Origin: Prolixibacteraceae bacterium
GTDB lineage: Bacteria; Bacteroidota; Bacteroidia; Bacteroidales; Prolixibacteraceae
Reading direction: 5' to 3'
DNA length: 64,000 nt
Assembly (NCBI GenBank): GCA_003516705.1
Contig: DPCJ01000116.1
Span: 1 to 64,000, forward strand
Positions 9,129 through 17,837 of the stretch are shown piece after piece. A program made the translations under genes and the position numbers. Each line of letters begins with the position of its first letter. The first letter of the stretch is position 1. The notes under the pieces were generated by a model. That model was not told where the DNA came from. It searched no databases and saw only the letters and a program-made list of their open reading frames with translations.

Positions 9129-9195
9129 CGACCCCGCCGGGGTCGCAACTTTACCGGTATTGACATTTCTAAAAACATGCCAACCCGCCGGGTTG
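9129..9195. repeat. Two short GC-rich hairpins with the same GCC loop
   Basis: Hairpin one is CGACCCC-GCC-GGGGTCG (9129-9145, 7-bp stem). Hairpin two is CAACCC-GCC-GGGTTG (9181-9195, 6-bp stem). They are about 35 bp apart, share the loop and lie in otherwise AT-rich DNA upstream of the restriction gene. The pattern resembles REP-like palindromic repeats. The overlapping 67-residue leftward reading frame is not supported as a gene. Confidence 0.55.
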
Positions 9196-9221
9196 AATAC
9201 AAAAACAGTTTACCACAATGC

Positions 9222-9484
9222 CCTGTAATAAAAATTGGTCTCCCTGTACCATAAAATGGTCTTCCTGTTGGTTTTTTAGCTATCCTGTATAAAAAAACAT
9301 AAACCCTGTATATATAGTTTGTCTTCCTGTATGTTTTTTTGCACTTCCTGTGCTACAGGACTTGCATTTTTGGTTACAGGACGATGATTTTTTTATACAG
9401 GAGACTCAGAAAATATACAGGGTAGCACTAAAAATATACAGGACAAAAAAATTCAGGCACAGGATGACCGGGATTATTAACAGC
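9222..9484. repeat. Phased inverted array of 14 CCTGT/ACAGG pentamers
   Basis: Seven CCTGT copies begin at 9222, 9243, 9264, 9284, 9305, 9326 and 9347. They are followed by ACAGG at 9355, 9376, 9397, 9417, 9438 and 9459, with a degenerate ACAGC at 9480. Steps are 21 bp, with one 20-bp step in each arm. Pentamer centres lie 4, 25, 46, 66/67, 87, 108 and 129 bp either side of position 9353, so the array is a near-perfect mirror. The 15-16 bp spacers differ in sequence but are AT-rich, most with A or T tracts. Steps of 21 bp are two helical turns, placing all pentamers on one face of the DNA. The innermost pair forms a short hairpin (TCCTGT-GCT-ACAGGA). It begins 228 bp upstream of the restriction gene start and ends 15 bp before the stop of the 249-residue gene. 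Confidence 0.9.
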
Positions 9485-9498
9485 ACAAATCTTATTGA

Positions 9499-10248
9499 TT
9501 AATTGGTTGGCGTTCCGGCTGGTTTTTCGGCTGGTCGTTTGGCATTGCGCGCCTGCCAGTATGCACTCGAATAGCCTTTAAGTCTTTCGGGATTGCGCCA
9601 GAAAACAAACCGTCCACATTCCCTTATTTCGTCAACTGCATTTTTTAGCAGCGTGTAGGCTTTATTTCGTATTTCAAGAAATCCGGCATTGATTTGTTTT
9701 TCGCTGTTTACTGTAGCCAGTAATTCAGCAACCCTGTTTGCCAGAAGTGCAGCATTCTCGAGACTTTCACGTGTTCGTCCTGCTTTTGTCAGCAATGCAA
9801 GGTTGGCAATTCCCAGTACCGAAAGGTCGTTTAAGTCCTGTACAAAATCTGCATAAGAATTGCCTTTTTCGATGTTTGCGATTTTCGACAATAATTCGGG
9901 GTTTTTGCGGAATGCAAACCTGAAATCATGGATAAGCTCATTTTTCAGATTTAAAGCCACCGGATATTCTTTTCGCCAAATATTTTCAGCCTCTTTTTTT
10001 GTTTTATTCTCTTTTACCCAGCGGGCCTGGGCTTCGCGACATGCGCCGGACAGCAGCGGCAGTTTGTCGATCAGGCTGACATCAAGACCGCATTTCTCAA
10101 GCATTTCCCTGTCGTCTTTGCACCATTGAAAAAGGTTTTCTGATTCCTGTAAAAATATATCAAACGGAATGTTTGGCTTTCTGATTTCTTCGGATTTTAC
10201 CGCTGCAATTTCGGGCAATAATTGTGTGTAATCATTTGAAGATGGCAT
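9499..10248 (-). CDS. Unrecognised helical protein beside the phased array
   Basis: I do not recognise this 249-residue protein. It has no signal peptide or membrane segment, and appears almost wholly alpha-helical. Visible features are a WVKENKTKKEAENIWRKEY basic helix (about 75-95) and two similar elements, FRFAFRKNPELL (about 109-120) and RFVFWRNPERL (about 213-223), which suggest an internal duplication. The tail is basic and Pro/Ala-rich. Its 3' end lies 15 bp from the pentamer array, which makes it a natural candidate for an array-binding or array-maintenance protein. That is inference from position only. It stands alone, divergent from the esterase gene and pointing towards the restriction operon. 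Confidence 0.65.
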   Translation of the reverse strand: MPSSNDYTQLLPEIAAVKSEEIRKPNIPFDIFLQESENLFQWCKDDREMLEKCGLDVSLIDKLPLLSGACREAQARWVKENKTKKEAENIWRKEYPVALNLKNELIHDFRFAFRKNPELLSKIANIEKGNSYADFVQDLNDLSVLGIANLALLTKAGRTRESLENAALLANRVAELLATVNSEKQINAGFLEIRNKAYTLLKNAVDEIRECGRFVFWRNPERLKGYSSAYWQARNAKRPAEKPAGTPTN

Positions 10249-10459
10249 TTTGTGAAAATTTTAAAAGTTTATGAATGATGTTTGTTGAAGGCAATTTACG
10301 ATTAAATCGTATTGCAGTCAAGATGTTGTTAAACAATTCGGATTTAAAACCATTTTCATCGCCATTAATCCACAATAAAAGATATTTAACCATTCATTAA
10401 ATCAAAAGGAAAAATATTCCAAAATTTTTGAAAAAATAAAGGTTACTTCGTTATACCAA

Positions 10460-10467
10460 TAGTTTTG
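10460..10467 (+). promoter_or_regulatory. -7 box TAGTTTTG of the esterase gene
   Basis: This matches the Bacteroidota TAnnTTTG element and would start transcription near 10474, about 30 nt before the ATG. No clear TTTG -33 box was found at the expected distance. Confidence 0.5.
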
Positions 10468-10504
10468 CATTTGCGTTTTCTAACAGATAAATACGATTGA
10501 CATC

Positions 10505-12133
10505 ATGAATTCCAGTTTTCCACGTTTTGTTTTAGCTTTTATAATCACAAATCTTTATTTTTTAACCTCAGGATACGCACAAACAGATGATAAACCTGTG
10601 AATGTGTATGACGGAAATGTTGGAAACGACAAAATTATTCTGGTTGCAGAAAGCAAATCTGCTGATTTTATAAAAGGCAATTTTGTGTTAAACCGGGGAA
10701 AAGCGGTTGAAGAAGCGCATCCGTTTTCAATCGACTTTTCGCGAAGTAAGCCGTTTTTACAGTCCGATTTGTATGTTGGACCGATGACACAGGCTTTCAA
10801 AGATTCATCGGTTTGGAACGGCAAATTGAAACTGATGAATAAGAAAAAACGGTTTCTTTTCTTTCGCCCGAAAGCATCATTCGAATTGGTTTTGCGACCA
10901 GGAGTTGAAGCAGAACCAGCGGAAAGATATCAGACTGAGGTCTTTGATAACATCGAAGTAAAAAGCAACATTTTGTATGGAAAGGCAAAAGGTTACTGGA
11001 CGCATTCTCCATATTCCGACGATCCGTATATTGTTACACTAGGGAAGGGGTTGGTTAAAACATTTAAGGACAATGAACTGCTTGATTTAAAGCTCGATTT
11101 ATATTTTTCGCGTGCTGACTCGCTGAAAAAAAAGCCGGTTGTAATGTTGATTCACGGTGGCGCTTTTTACATCGGAAGTAAAGAATCGGCCTGCGAACAG
11201 GCGCTGGCAACTGCGCTTGCGAAACGAGGTTATTTTGTCGCGTCAATCGATTATCGCCTGGGTTTTAAACCGGCCCCGGCCGATATTGAAATGAGCGCTT
11301 ATCGCGCCATTCAGGATGCTCATGCTGCGCTGCGCTTTTTATCGTTTCATTCAAAAGGAATGGGAATCGACCCGAACCAGGTGTATGTTGGCGGAACAAG
11401 CGCCGGCGCTGTGGCATCGCTGAATGTTGCCTTTATGAAAAACGATGAAAGACCTGAAAGGATTCTGGAAAGTGAAAAGAAAGGATTGGTTGCAAAAATA
11501 GAGGAATCGGGAAACCGGTTCACCGAAACATTTACAATAAAAGCTGTTGCAAATATGTGGGGTGCTGTTGCCGATTTGAATATTATCGACGCTGACGAGA
11601 AAATTCCTGTTTTATCTATTCACGGCACCAACGACGATGTTGTTCCGTTCGAACACGATTTTCCATTCCAAAATTCATTGATGATCAACCGGTTGATAAT
11701 GGATAAAATGTATGGCTCAAAACCTATACACGACAGGCTGAGCATTTTAGGAATCAAAAACAAACTTGTTTCGCTGCCCGGTCTGGGGCACGAGCCCGAA
11801 CTTGAAACCAATAACAAACTGAATCATTACATCGATACGTTAATTTTTCAAACCACGAAATTCTTTTACGAAGAAACTGCCCCGTCGGTGTTTTTGCCTG
11901 CCGGTCAGCTTTCAGTTACAGCCGGTTCGCCATTAAAATCAATTTATTACGAAGTTAAAAATGGAACTGCTGTTGAAGTTTGGGCAGAGGGTGGGGTGAA
12001 AGCCAACAGCAATCCTGCCGATGCCACTATCATCTGGTTTGACAAAACTGCAAACCGAAAACTGAAAATACTATCTTCCAATCAGTTCGATGCCTGGAGT
12101 TTAAAGGAGTTTCCGGTGGAGGTGGAAAAGTAA
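10505..12133 (+). CDS. Secreted alpha/beta-hydrolase (carboxylesterase/lipase-like)
   Basis: The 542-residue protein has a signal peptide (about residues 1-25), a beta-rich N-terminal region and then an alpha/beta-hydrolase domain. Family marks are the oxyanion HGG motif in LIHGGAFY, the nucleophile elbow GTSAG with Ser299, an acid loop in SIHGTNDDVVPF, and a catalytic His in GLGHEPEL. The C-terminal 80 residues form a small beta domain. Such enzymes remove acyl or acetyl groups from sugars or lipids. Its position next to the rhamnose genes would suit deacylation of rhamnose-rich polysaccharide, but it has its own promoter and is separated by a repeat element, so that role is only suggested. 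The fold assignment is secure. Confidence 0.85.
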   Translation: MNSSFPRFVLAFIITNLYFLTSGYAQTDDKPVNVYDGNVGNDKIILVAESKSADFIKGNFVLNRGKAVEEAHPFSIDFSRSKPFLQSDLYVGPMTQAFKDSSVWNGKLKLMNKKKRFLFFRPKASFELVLRPGVEAEPAERYQTEVFDNIEVKSNILYGKAKGYWTHSPYSDDPYIVTLGKGLVKTFKDNELLDLKLDLYFSRADSLKKKPVVMLIHGGAFYIGSKESACEQALATALAKRGYFVASIDYRLGFKPAPADIEMSAYRAIQDAHAALRFLSFHSKGMGIDPNQVYVGGTSAGAVASLNVAFMKNDERPERILESEKKGLVAKIEESGNRFTETFTIKAVANMWGAVADLNIIDADEKIPVLSIHGTNDDVVPFEHDFPFQNSLMINRLIMDKMYGSKPIHDRLSILGIKNKLVSLPGLGHEPELETNNKLNHYIDTLIFQTTKFFYEETAPSVFLPAGQLSVTAGSPLKSIYYEVKNGTAVEVWAEGGVKANSNPADATIIWFDKTANRKLKILSSNQFDAWSLKEFPVEVEK

Positions 12134-12160
12134 ATTAATCCTTGAAAAATTGAATCTGAA

Positions 12161-12373
12161 AGATTACTTCGCTACGCTCGCAATGACGGCAGTTAATTAG
12201 CGGAGCTGTGAGAGAGGTCTGGTTGGTGGCTTTGCCACCAACCAGACCTCTCCCTTTAAACAACAGTCAAGTAGTGTCATTGCGAGAGTTCACCCATTTT
12301 TTAAATGGGAATAATGAGTGAATGACAGAAAGCCGCATCAATGCTGTCATTGGCATCAACGCGAAGCAATCTC
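12161..12373. repeat. MITE-like element with internal 18-bp hairpin
   Basis: The ends are related inverted sequences: gattacttcgct...caatgac on the left and its imperfect complement ctgtcattgg...gcgaagcaatc on the right. Inside, 12212-12229 is the exact reverse complement of 12235-12252 (18-bp stem, 5-nt loop). A smaller palindrome (CCCATTT...AAATGGG) lies near 12293-12309. No transposase is present, so this looks like a non-autonomous palindromic element inserted between two convergent genes. The strong stem may also work as a terminator. Confidence 0.6.
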
Positions 12374-12403
12374 TTTCTATTCCTGTAAAAATTGTTTAGA
12401 ATA

Positions 12404-13282
12404 TTACACATTATTCTTATTCCTGAAAAACGAAGGTGTCACGCCTTCTTTCTTTTTAAACAGACTGCTGAAATGGAAAATTGACTGGAATCCAAGTTCG
12501 TAACTGATTTCCTTAATGCTTTTATCGGTTGAAATCAGCAGCTCTTTTGCCCTTGTTAAACGCAATTGTAAATGATATTGCCCCGGCGACATACCCGTGT
12601 ATTTCCGGAACATTCGTCTGAAAAACGAATAGCTGACGTTATATTTTTGCGCCAGTTCTTCAAAATAGAGTTCGCTGCCCATGTTTTGTTTCATGGAAAA
12701 ACGCGCTGCCTCAATCACCTGCGCAATAGGTTTTCCCGAAAATCCCTTTTGCTTTTCAAACGAAACAATATACCCGAGCAGTTTGATTATCATTCCCGAG
12801 GCAATTTGCTGGTAGCCGGGATGTTCTTTTTGTACAAGGTCAAATATCTTAAAATAGGTATCCAAAAGTTCCTCTTTAATTCCAAAATTAAACGCTGGTT
12901 CTTTGGGTGAGAACCTTGGCAAAACAATCAGTTCGCGGGCTAACTTACCATCAAAACCGATGTAATTTTCAGTCCAGCCCGTTTTCTGAACCGGTTTGTA
13001 ACGGTGCCACACACCAGGAAAAGTAAAGAAGATGCTTCCCTGTTTCAGCGGGAACGAGCCAAAGCTGTTTTCTAATATTCCGCTGCCTTCGCTAATAAAG
13101 TTGATTTGAAATTCGTTTAAAATACGGCCATCATCCCAGTTAAAATAATACTCCGAAGGATGTTCATGTGAGGGGTATTGATAATTTGCAGGAATGTTGG
13201 CCGAACCTGCCACTTTAAGGTACAATCCCCATTGCAGGTCGTCGTCGCTGACGGTAAGATATTTAAATTCGTTGTGTTTCAT
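12404..13282 (-). CDS. AraC-family regulator, probable rhamnose regulator
   Basis: A 292-residue transcription factor. The N-terminal half is a cupin-like ligand-binding domain (SHEHPSEYYFNWDDG, then FISEGSG and PGVWHRYKP). The C-terminal 100 residues are two helix-turn-helix units ending in KEISYELGFQSIFHFSSLFKKKEGVTPSFF, the AraC signature. I chose the ATG at 13282 over an upstream TTG because it gives the normal family length. The gene is divergent from rhaT, which is the usual position of a sugar regulator, so L-rhamnose is the likely inducer. This specificity comes from context, not from the ligand domain itself. Confidence 0.85.
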   Translation of the reverse strand: MKHNEFKYLTVSDDDLQWGLYLKVAGSANIPANYQYPSHEHPSEYYFNWDDGRILNEFQINFISEGSGILENSFGSFPLKQGSIFFTFPGVWHRYKPVQKTGWTENYIGFDGKLARELIVLPRFSPKEPAFNFGIKEELLDTYFKIFDLVQKEHPGYQQIASGMIIKLLGYIVSFEKQKGFSGKPIAQVIEAARFSMKQNMGSELYFEELAQKYNVSYSFFRRMFRKYTGMSPGQYHLQLRLTRAKELLISTDKSIKEISYELGFQSIFHFSSLFKKKEGVTPSFFRNKNNV

Positions 13283-13323
13283 AAATCGGGTCAAAAAATA
13301 TAAATTTTATATCATTTATTATA

Positions 13324-13354
13324 TTGTTTTCACTGATTAGTAATTTTAAATTTG
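13324..13354 (+). promoter_or_regulatory. Bacteroidota-type promoter of the rhamnose genes
   Basis: TTG at 13324-13326 and TAAATTTG at 13347-13354 are separated by 20 bp, matching the -33/-7 layout. Transcription would start near 13361, about 45 nt before the rhaT ATG. The stretch between rhaT and the divergent regulator should also contain the regulator's operator, but no clear repeat was identified. Confidence 0.55.
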
Positions 13355-13405
13355 TTTCGCAGGCAAAAACCTGTTTTTCAAACTGAACCAAAAAAATTAA
13401 ACTGT

Positions 13406-14533
13406 ATGAATGTAATTCTTGGAATCTTGTTTCACTCGCTGGGTGGCGGAGCTTCCGGCAGTTGGTACATGCCTTACAACTGGGTTAAAAAATGGCGCTG
13501 GGAAATTTATTGGATTACCGGCGGTATTTTTTCGTGGTTAATTATGCCATTTCTGGCGGTAATTTTAACCATTCCCGACTGGCAGGGAATTTTGCAGGCT
13601 ACCGACGGTGCTATTCTCCGGAATACTTACATCATGGGTTTACTTTGGGGAATTGGCGGACTAACTTACGGTCTGGCAATTCGCTACCTCGGTATGTCGC
13701 TCGGAAACTCAGTTTTACTGGGAATTACTTCAGTTGTTGGTTCATTGGGATTACCCGTGCTGCGCGATATTCCGGGAGTTGCTGAAATCATTCCTGGTGG
13801 ACTTGCTTTTACCGACCTTTTTGGCAGCACCGGCGGACGCATTGTTTTATTGGGCATCGCCATCTTGTTAGCCGGAATCATTCTCAGCGGTCGGGCCGGA
13901 ATAAGAAAAGACAAAGATTTGGGACAGGTAAAAGAAGGTGTGAATACTGAATTCAACTTGTCGAAAGGATTGATGATTGCGATCATTTCGGGGGTGTTGA
14001 GTGCATTTTTCAGTTTTGGTATCGATGCCGGAAAAGAAATGGCGGCCACTGCAAGAACCCTGGCTGTGGAACAGAACTATTCATTTATCACACAGGATGG
14101 CATAAATTTCAAATACCTTTTCGAAAACAACATCATCTTTTTTGTGATTCTCTGGGGAGGTTTAACCACCAATGTAATCTGGACTACCGCGCTGATTCTG
14201 AAAAACAAAACCGGCGGCGATTTTACCGATAAAAAAGCACCGTTACTGAGCAATTACCTGTTTTGTGCGTTGGCCGGAACAACCTGGTTCTTGCAGTTCT
14301 TTTTCTACGGCATGGGCGAAACCAAAATCGGGAACGGAGCCAGTTCGTGGACTTTACACATGGCAACCATTATTCTAACTGCCAATTTATGGGGCTTCTA
14401 CCGTAAGGAATGGAAAGGCGTTTCGAAGAAAACCTATAACATGATTTTGCTGGGAATCGGTGCCATTCTTTTGTCGGTCATCGTAATTGGTGTGGCAAAA
14501 TGGTTGTATCCTGAGTTGAATGCGCTGGGGTAG
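13406..14533 (+). CDS. rhaT: L-rhamnose/H+ symporter
   Basis: This 375-residue inner-membrane protein with about ten hydrophobic segments imports L-rhamnose with protons. Several stretches match the E. coli RhaT pattern closely: VKKWRWEIYWITGG near the N-terminus, YGLAIRYLGMSLG, GGLTTNVIW, LQFFFYGMG and SWTLHMA. The ATG at 13406 is preferred to a TTG at 13352 because the protein then starts with MNVILGILFHSLGG, as in the family. It opens the rightward rhamnose group and is followed by rhaM after 89 bp. The divergent AraC gene is the likely regulator. Confidence 0.95.
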   Translation: MNVILGILFHSLGGGASGSWYMPYNWVKKWRWEIYWITGGIFSWLIMPFLAVILTIPDWQGILQATDGAILRNTYIMGLLWGIGGLTYGLAIRYLGMSLGNSVLLGITSVVGSLGLPVLRDIPGVAEIIPGGLAFTDLFGSTGGRIVLLGIAILLAGIILSGRAGIRKDKDLGQVKEGVNTEFNLSKGLMIAIISGVLSAFFSFGIDAGKEMAATARTLAVEQNYSFITQDGINFKYLFENNIIFFVILWGGLTTNVIWTTALILKNKTGGDFTDKKAPLLSNYLFCALAGTTWFLQFFFYGMGETKIGNGASSWTLHMATIILTANLWGFYRKEWKGVSKKTYNMILLGIGAILLSVIVIGVAKWLYPELNALG

Positions 14534-14622
14534 TCTCGATACTTGATGCTGGATTTTGGATGCTGGATTCATAATTTTGGAAACTGGTTTTTGGAATTTG
14601 GTATTTGAAAAGGGGGTTTTAT

Positions 14623-14937
14623 ATGAAAAGAGTAGCTTTTAAAATGCATCTGAATGAGGGGCAGAAAGCCGAATACATTAAACGGCACAACGAAATCTGG
14701 CCCGAACTGAAAACGTTGCTGAAAGAAGCCGGAATCAGTGAGTATTCCATCTTTCTCGACGAAGAAACCGATACGCTTTTTGCTTTTCAGAAAGTTAGTG
14801 GCGAAGGTGGTTCGCAGGATTTGGGTCAGACAAAAATCGTTCAGCTTTGGTGGAAATTCATGGCTGATATTATGAAAACAAATCCTGATAATTCGCCGGT
14901 TACAACACCTTTAGAAGAGGTTTTTTATATGGAATAG
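14623..14937 (+). CDS. rhaM: L-rhamnose mutarotase
   Basis: RhaM interconverts the alpha and beta anomers of L-rhamnose so that the isomerase receives its preferred form. At 104 residues the protein has the same length as E. coli RhaM. Family features are FKMHLNEGQKAEYIKRHNEIWPEL at the start (His in the HNEIWPE motif), YSIFLDEETDTLFAFQKV in the middle and QLWWKFMADIM near the C-terminus. The ATG at 14623 lies after AGGGGG, an unusually good Shine-Dalgarno sequence for this phylum, which decides the start against an upstream TTG. It lies between rhaT and the rhamnosidase. Confidence 0.95.
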   Translation: MKRVAFKMHLNEGQKAEYIKRHNEIWPELKTLLKEAGISEYSIFLDEETDTLFAFQKVSGEGGSQDLGQTKIVQLWWKFMADIMKTNPDNSPVTTPLEEVFYME

Positions 14938-14961
14938 TTTATTGTGCAACTCATGATTCTA

Positions 14962-15037
14962 ACCACATAGAATCATAGTGCACATGGTTATAAAAAGAGA
15001 ATTTCAAAAATCTATGTGAACTATGTGGCTATGTGGT
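14962..15037. repeat. Imperfect inverted repeat of the CCACATAG type
   Basis: Left arm 14962-14987 begins ACCACATAG. Right arm 15011-15037 ends in its complement CTATGTGGT. About 20 of 26 positions pair. It lies in the gap between rhaM and the rhamnosidase and resembles small dispersed palindromic elements. It contains no gene. Confidence 0.5.
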
Positions 15038-15082
15038 CAATCTATAATTTTGGATAACTTAAATCAATTAAAATAATCAATA

Positions 15083-17812
15083 ATGAAACAAAATCAGTTT
15101 TGGGTAAAGCTTTTTACCATCGTCATTTTAATCAGCAGTTTTGCTGTTACAAACGCAGCCACCACGGTAACTGGGCTTCTTTGCGAGTACCACGAAAACC
15201 CAATTGGAATTGAAGTACAGAAACCACGGTTAAGCTGGAAAATAAATGCAGCTGAAACCAATATGCTGCAAACAGCCTATGAAATCAAAGTAACCGAACA
15301 GCCAGGCAAAGGAAAAACCATCTGGAATTCAGGAAAAGTGAATTCGGGTCAGTCGGTGAATGTTGAATACGGCGGTCCGGCTTTAAATCCAATGCAGCGT
15401 GTTTACTGGCAGGTTCGCGTTTGGGGTAACAATGATAAGGCTTCAGAATGGAGCAACCCGGCTTTTTGGGAGATGGGCATTACAAGCCCGGAACTTTGGA
15501 AAGCCAACTGGATTACTATGGAAAAGGAAAAAGAAATGAAAGGTTCAAAACCCAGTCATTTTCTCCGGAAAGATTTCAGCCTGTCAGAAAAAGTTAAATC
15601 AGCCCGCGTGTATGTTTCGGCGCTCGGTTTGTATGAATTATACATCAACGGGAACAGAGTGAGCAACGACCTTTTTACTCCTGGTTGGACAGCGTATAAA
15701 AAACGGATACAGTATCAAACCTACGATGTAACACCCATGTTAAAAAACAGCGGAAACGCAATTGGCGCTATTCTTGGCGATGGCTGGTACCGTGGAAATA
15801 TTGGTTTCTCACAACAAAACAGCTATTACGGAAAAAAACTGGCTTTAATTGCACAACTCCACATTGTTTATACAAATGGTTCTGAAGAGTGGATTTTAAC
15901 CGACAACACATGGAAAGCTACCACCGGGCCGATTATTGCTTCCGATATTTATAATGGCGAAACTTACGATGCACGCAAGGAAATCAATGGCTGGAATGCT
16001 CCCGGTTTTAACGACAGTCAGTGGGGAAAAACAGCGGTTCTGGATTATTCAAAACAGCTTTTGGTGGCACCGCAGGGTGTTCCTGTTCAGGCAATTGAAG
16101 AAATCAAACCCTTAAAAATTATAACCACTCCCAAAGGCGAAATAGTTTACGACCTTGGACAAAATATGGTGGGTTGGGTAAAACTGAAAGTAAACGGAAA
16201 AGCCGGTGATGAAGTCACGCTGCAATTTGCAGAGGTTTTGGACAAAGAAGGCAATTTTTATACCGCCAATCTGCGCGCTGCCAAATGCACCGACAAATAC
16301 ATACTTAAAGGTGGTGGCGAAGAACTTTTTGAACCACGATTCACATTTCATGGATTCAGGTTTGTAAAAATCGAAGGTTTCCCCGGAACACCGGCGCTGG
16401 AAAATATCACAGGTGTAGTTATTCATTCGGCCATGAAACCAACCGGAACATTTGTTTGTTCCGAACCGCTGATTAATCAGTTGCAGAAAAATATTCAGTG
16501 GGGGCAAAAAGGCAATTTCCTGGATGTGCCAACCGATTGTCCACAGCGTGACGAACGTTTGGGCTGGACCGGTGACGCACAGGTTTTCAGTCCTACTGCT
16601 GCTTTCAATTTCGATGTTTCTGCTTTTTATACCAAATGGATGCGAGATGTGGCTGCTGACCAATTACCAAACGGATTGGTTCCACACGTAATTCCTGATG
16701 TGCTGAATGGTGGTGGTGGTGCTACTGCCTGGGCTGATGCAGCTCTTGTGGTTCCGTGGAATACTTATCTGGCTTATGGCGACAAACGAATTCTTGAAGT
16801 GCAGTACCCAAGTATGAAAGCATGGGTGGAATATATGCGAAGCAGGGCAGGCAAAGATAATATCTGGACAGGCGATTATCATTTTGGCGACTGGCTTGCA
16901 TTTGCGACCAACAATTCAGACTATCCCGGAGCTACAACCGAGAAAGATTTGATTGCGACAGCTTATTTTGCTTATTCAAGCGGTTTGCTGGCAAAAGCAG
17001 GCAAAATTATTGGCAAAAATGATGAAGCCGCAAGCTATGAAAAACTGTCGGAGAACATTAAAAAAGCTTTTGTAAACGAATTCGTGGCACCGTCGGGGCG
17101 TTTGGTTTCGCACACGCAAACTGCTTATTTGCTGGCGATTGCTTTTGATTTGCTTCCCGAAAACCTTGTTCTGAAAGCTGTAGATTTTCTGGCTGCCGAT
17201 GTTGAAAAGTTCAAACATCTCACCACTGGTTTTGTGGGAACACCGCTGCTTTGCAAAACATTGTCGGAAATTGGCCGTGAGGATTTGGCTTTTATGTTGC
17301 TCAACCGCAAGGAATATCCGGGCTGGCTTTACCCGGTAACACAAGGCGCTACTACCATCTGGGAACGCTGGGACGGACAGAAACCCGACGGAACTTTCCA
17401 GGATGTGGGCATGAACAGCTTTAACCATTACGCTTACGGAGCAATCGGGGAGTGGCTTTACACGTATGTTGCAGGTATTCAGATTGACGAGGCAAATCCG
17501 GGTTACAAACATTTCTTCCTTGCACCGCATCCGGGAGGTGGACTAACAAATGCTGCCGCCACTTTCCAGTCAGTTTACGGCGAAATTAAATCGGGCTGGA
17601 AAATCGAAAACAGCCAGATGGTCTACGATGTAAAAGTTCCGGCCAACTCAACAGCCACGGTTACATTACCATCGGCAAAGCTTGAAAATGTGACTGTAAA
17701 CTCAGCGTCTTTAAAAGAAAATGCCTTGATGGCTGCCACTCAAACAGGAAAGACAGTTTCGCTGAAACTCGGTTCTGGAGATTACAAATTCAGCTATCCG
17801 GCAGCTAATTAA
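15083..17812 (+). CDS. Secreted GH78 alpha-L-rhamnosidase
   Basis: The 909-residue exported enzyme (signal peptide about 1-26) removes terminal alpha-L-rhamnose from plant or algal glycans and glycosides. It has the GH78 domain order: a fibronectin-like N-domain (about 30-135), beta-sandwich domains (140-450, with the LGDGWYRGNIGF motif), the (alpha/alpha)6 barrel (about 460-810) and a C-terminal beta domain. The catalytic motif DVPTDCPQRDERLGWTGDAQ spans about 481-500, and Glu491 is the expected general acid. Glu761 in TTIWERWDG lies 270 residues later, matching the acid-base spacing I recall for Bacillus RhaB, so it is the likely general base. It supplies free rhamnose to RhaT, RhaM and RhaA. 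Confidence 0.92.
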   Translation: MKQNQFWVKLFTIVILISSFAVTNAATTVTGLLCEYHENPIGIEVQKPRLSWKINAAETNMLQTAYEIKVTEQPGKGKTIWNSGKVNSGQSVNVEYGGPALNPMQRVYWQVRVWGNNDKASEWSNPAFWEMGITSPELWKANWITMEKEKEMKGSKPSHFLRKDFSLSEKVKSARVYVSALGLYELYINGNRVSNDLFTPGWTAYKKRIQYQTYDVTPMLKNSGNAIGAILGDGWYRGNIGFSQQNSYYGKKLALIAQLHIVYTNGSEEWILTDNTWKATTGPIIASDIYNGETYDARKEINGWNAPGFNDSQWGKTAVLDYSKQLLVAPQGVPVQAIEEIKPLKIITTPKGEIVYDLGQNMVGWVKLKVNGKAGDEVTLQFAEVLDKEGNFYTANLRAAKCTDKYILKGGGEELFEPRFTFHGFRFVKIEGFPGTPALENITGVVIHSAMKPTGTFVCSEPLINQLQKNIQWGQKGNFLDVPTDCPQRDERLGWTGDAQVFSPTAAFNFDVSAFYTKWMRDVAADQLPNGLVPHVIPDVLNGGGGATAWADAALVVPWNTYLAYGDKRILEVQYPSMKAWVEYMRSRAGKDNIWTGDYHFGDWLAFATNNSDYPGATTEKDLIATAYFAYSSGLLAKAGKIIGKNDEAASYEKLSENIKKAFVNEFVAPSGRLVSHTQTAYLLAIAFDLLPENLVLKAVDFLAADVEKFKHLTTGFVGTPLLCKTLSEIGREDLAFMLLNRKEYPGWLYPVTQGATTIWERWDGQKPDGTFQDVGMNSFNHYAYGAIGEWLYTYVAGIQIDEANPGYKHFFLAPHPGGGLTNAAATFQSVYGEIKSGWKIENSQMVYDVKVPANSTATVTLPSAKLENVTVNSASLKENALMAATQTGKTVSLKLGSGDYKFSYPAAN

Positions 17813-17837
17813 TGACACTGATAAAATAAAAATTTAA

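Noticed and set aside
8999..9202. 67-residue leftward reading frame
   Set aside because: It lies across two hairpins, is unusually Arg-rich from palindromic DNA, and shows no protein-family features.
9222..9484. CRISPR array
   Set aside because: The constant part is only 5-7 bp and inverts in the middle; spacers are 15-16 bp and AT-rich; there are no cas genes.
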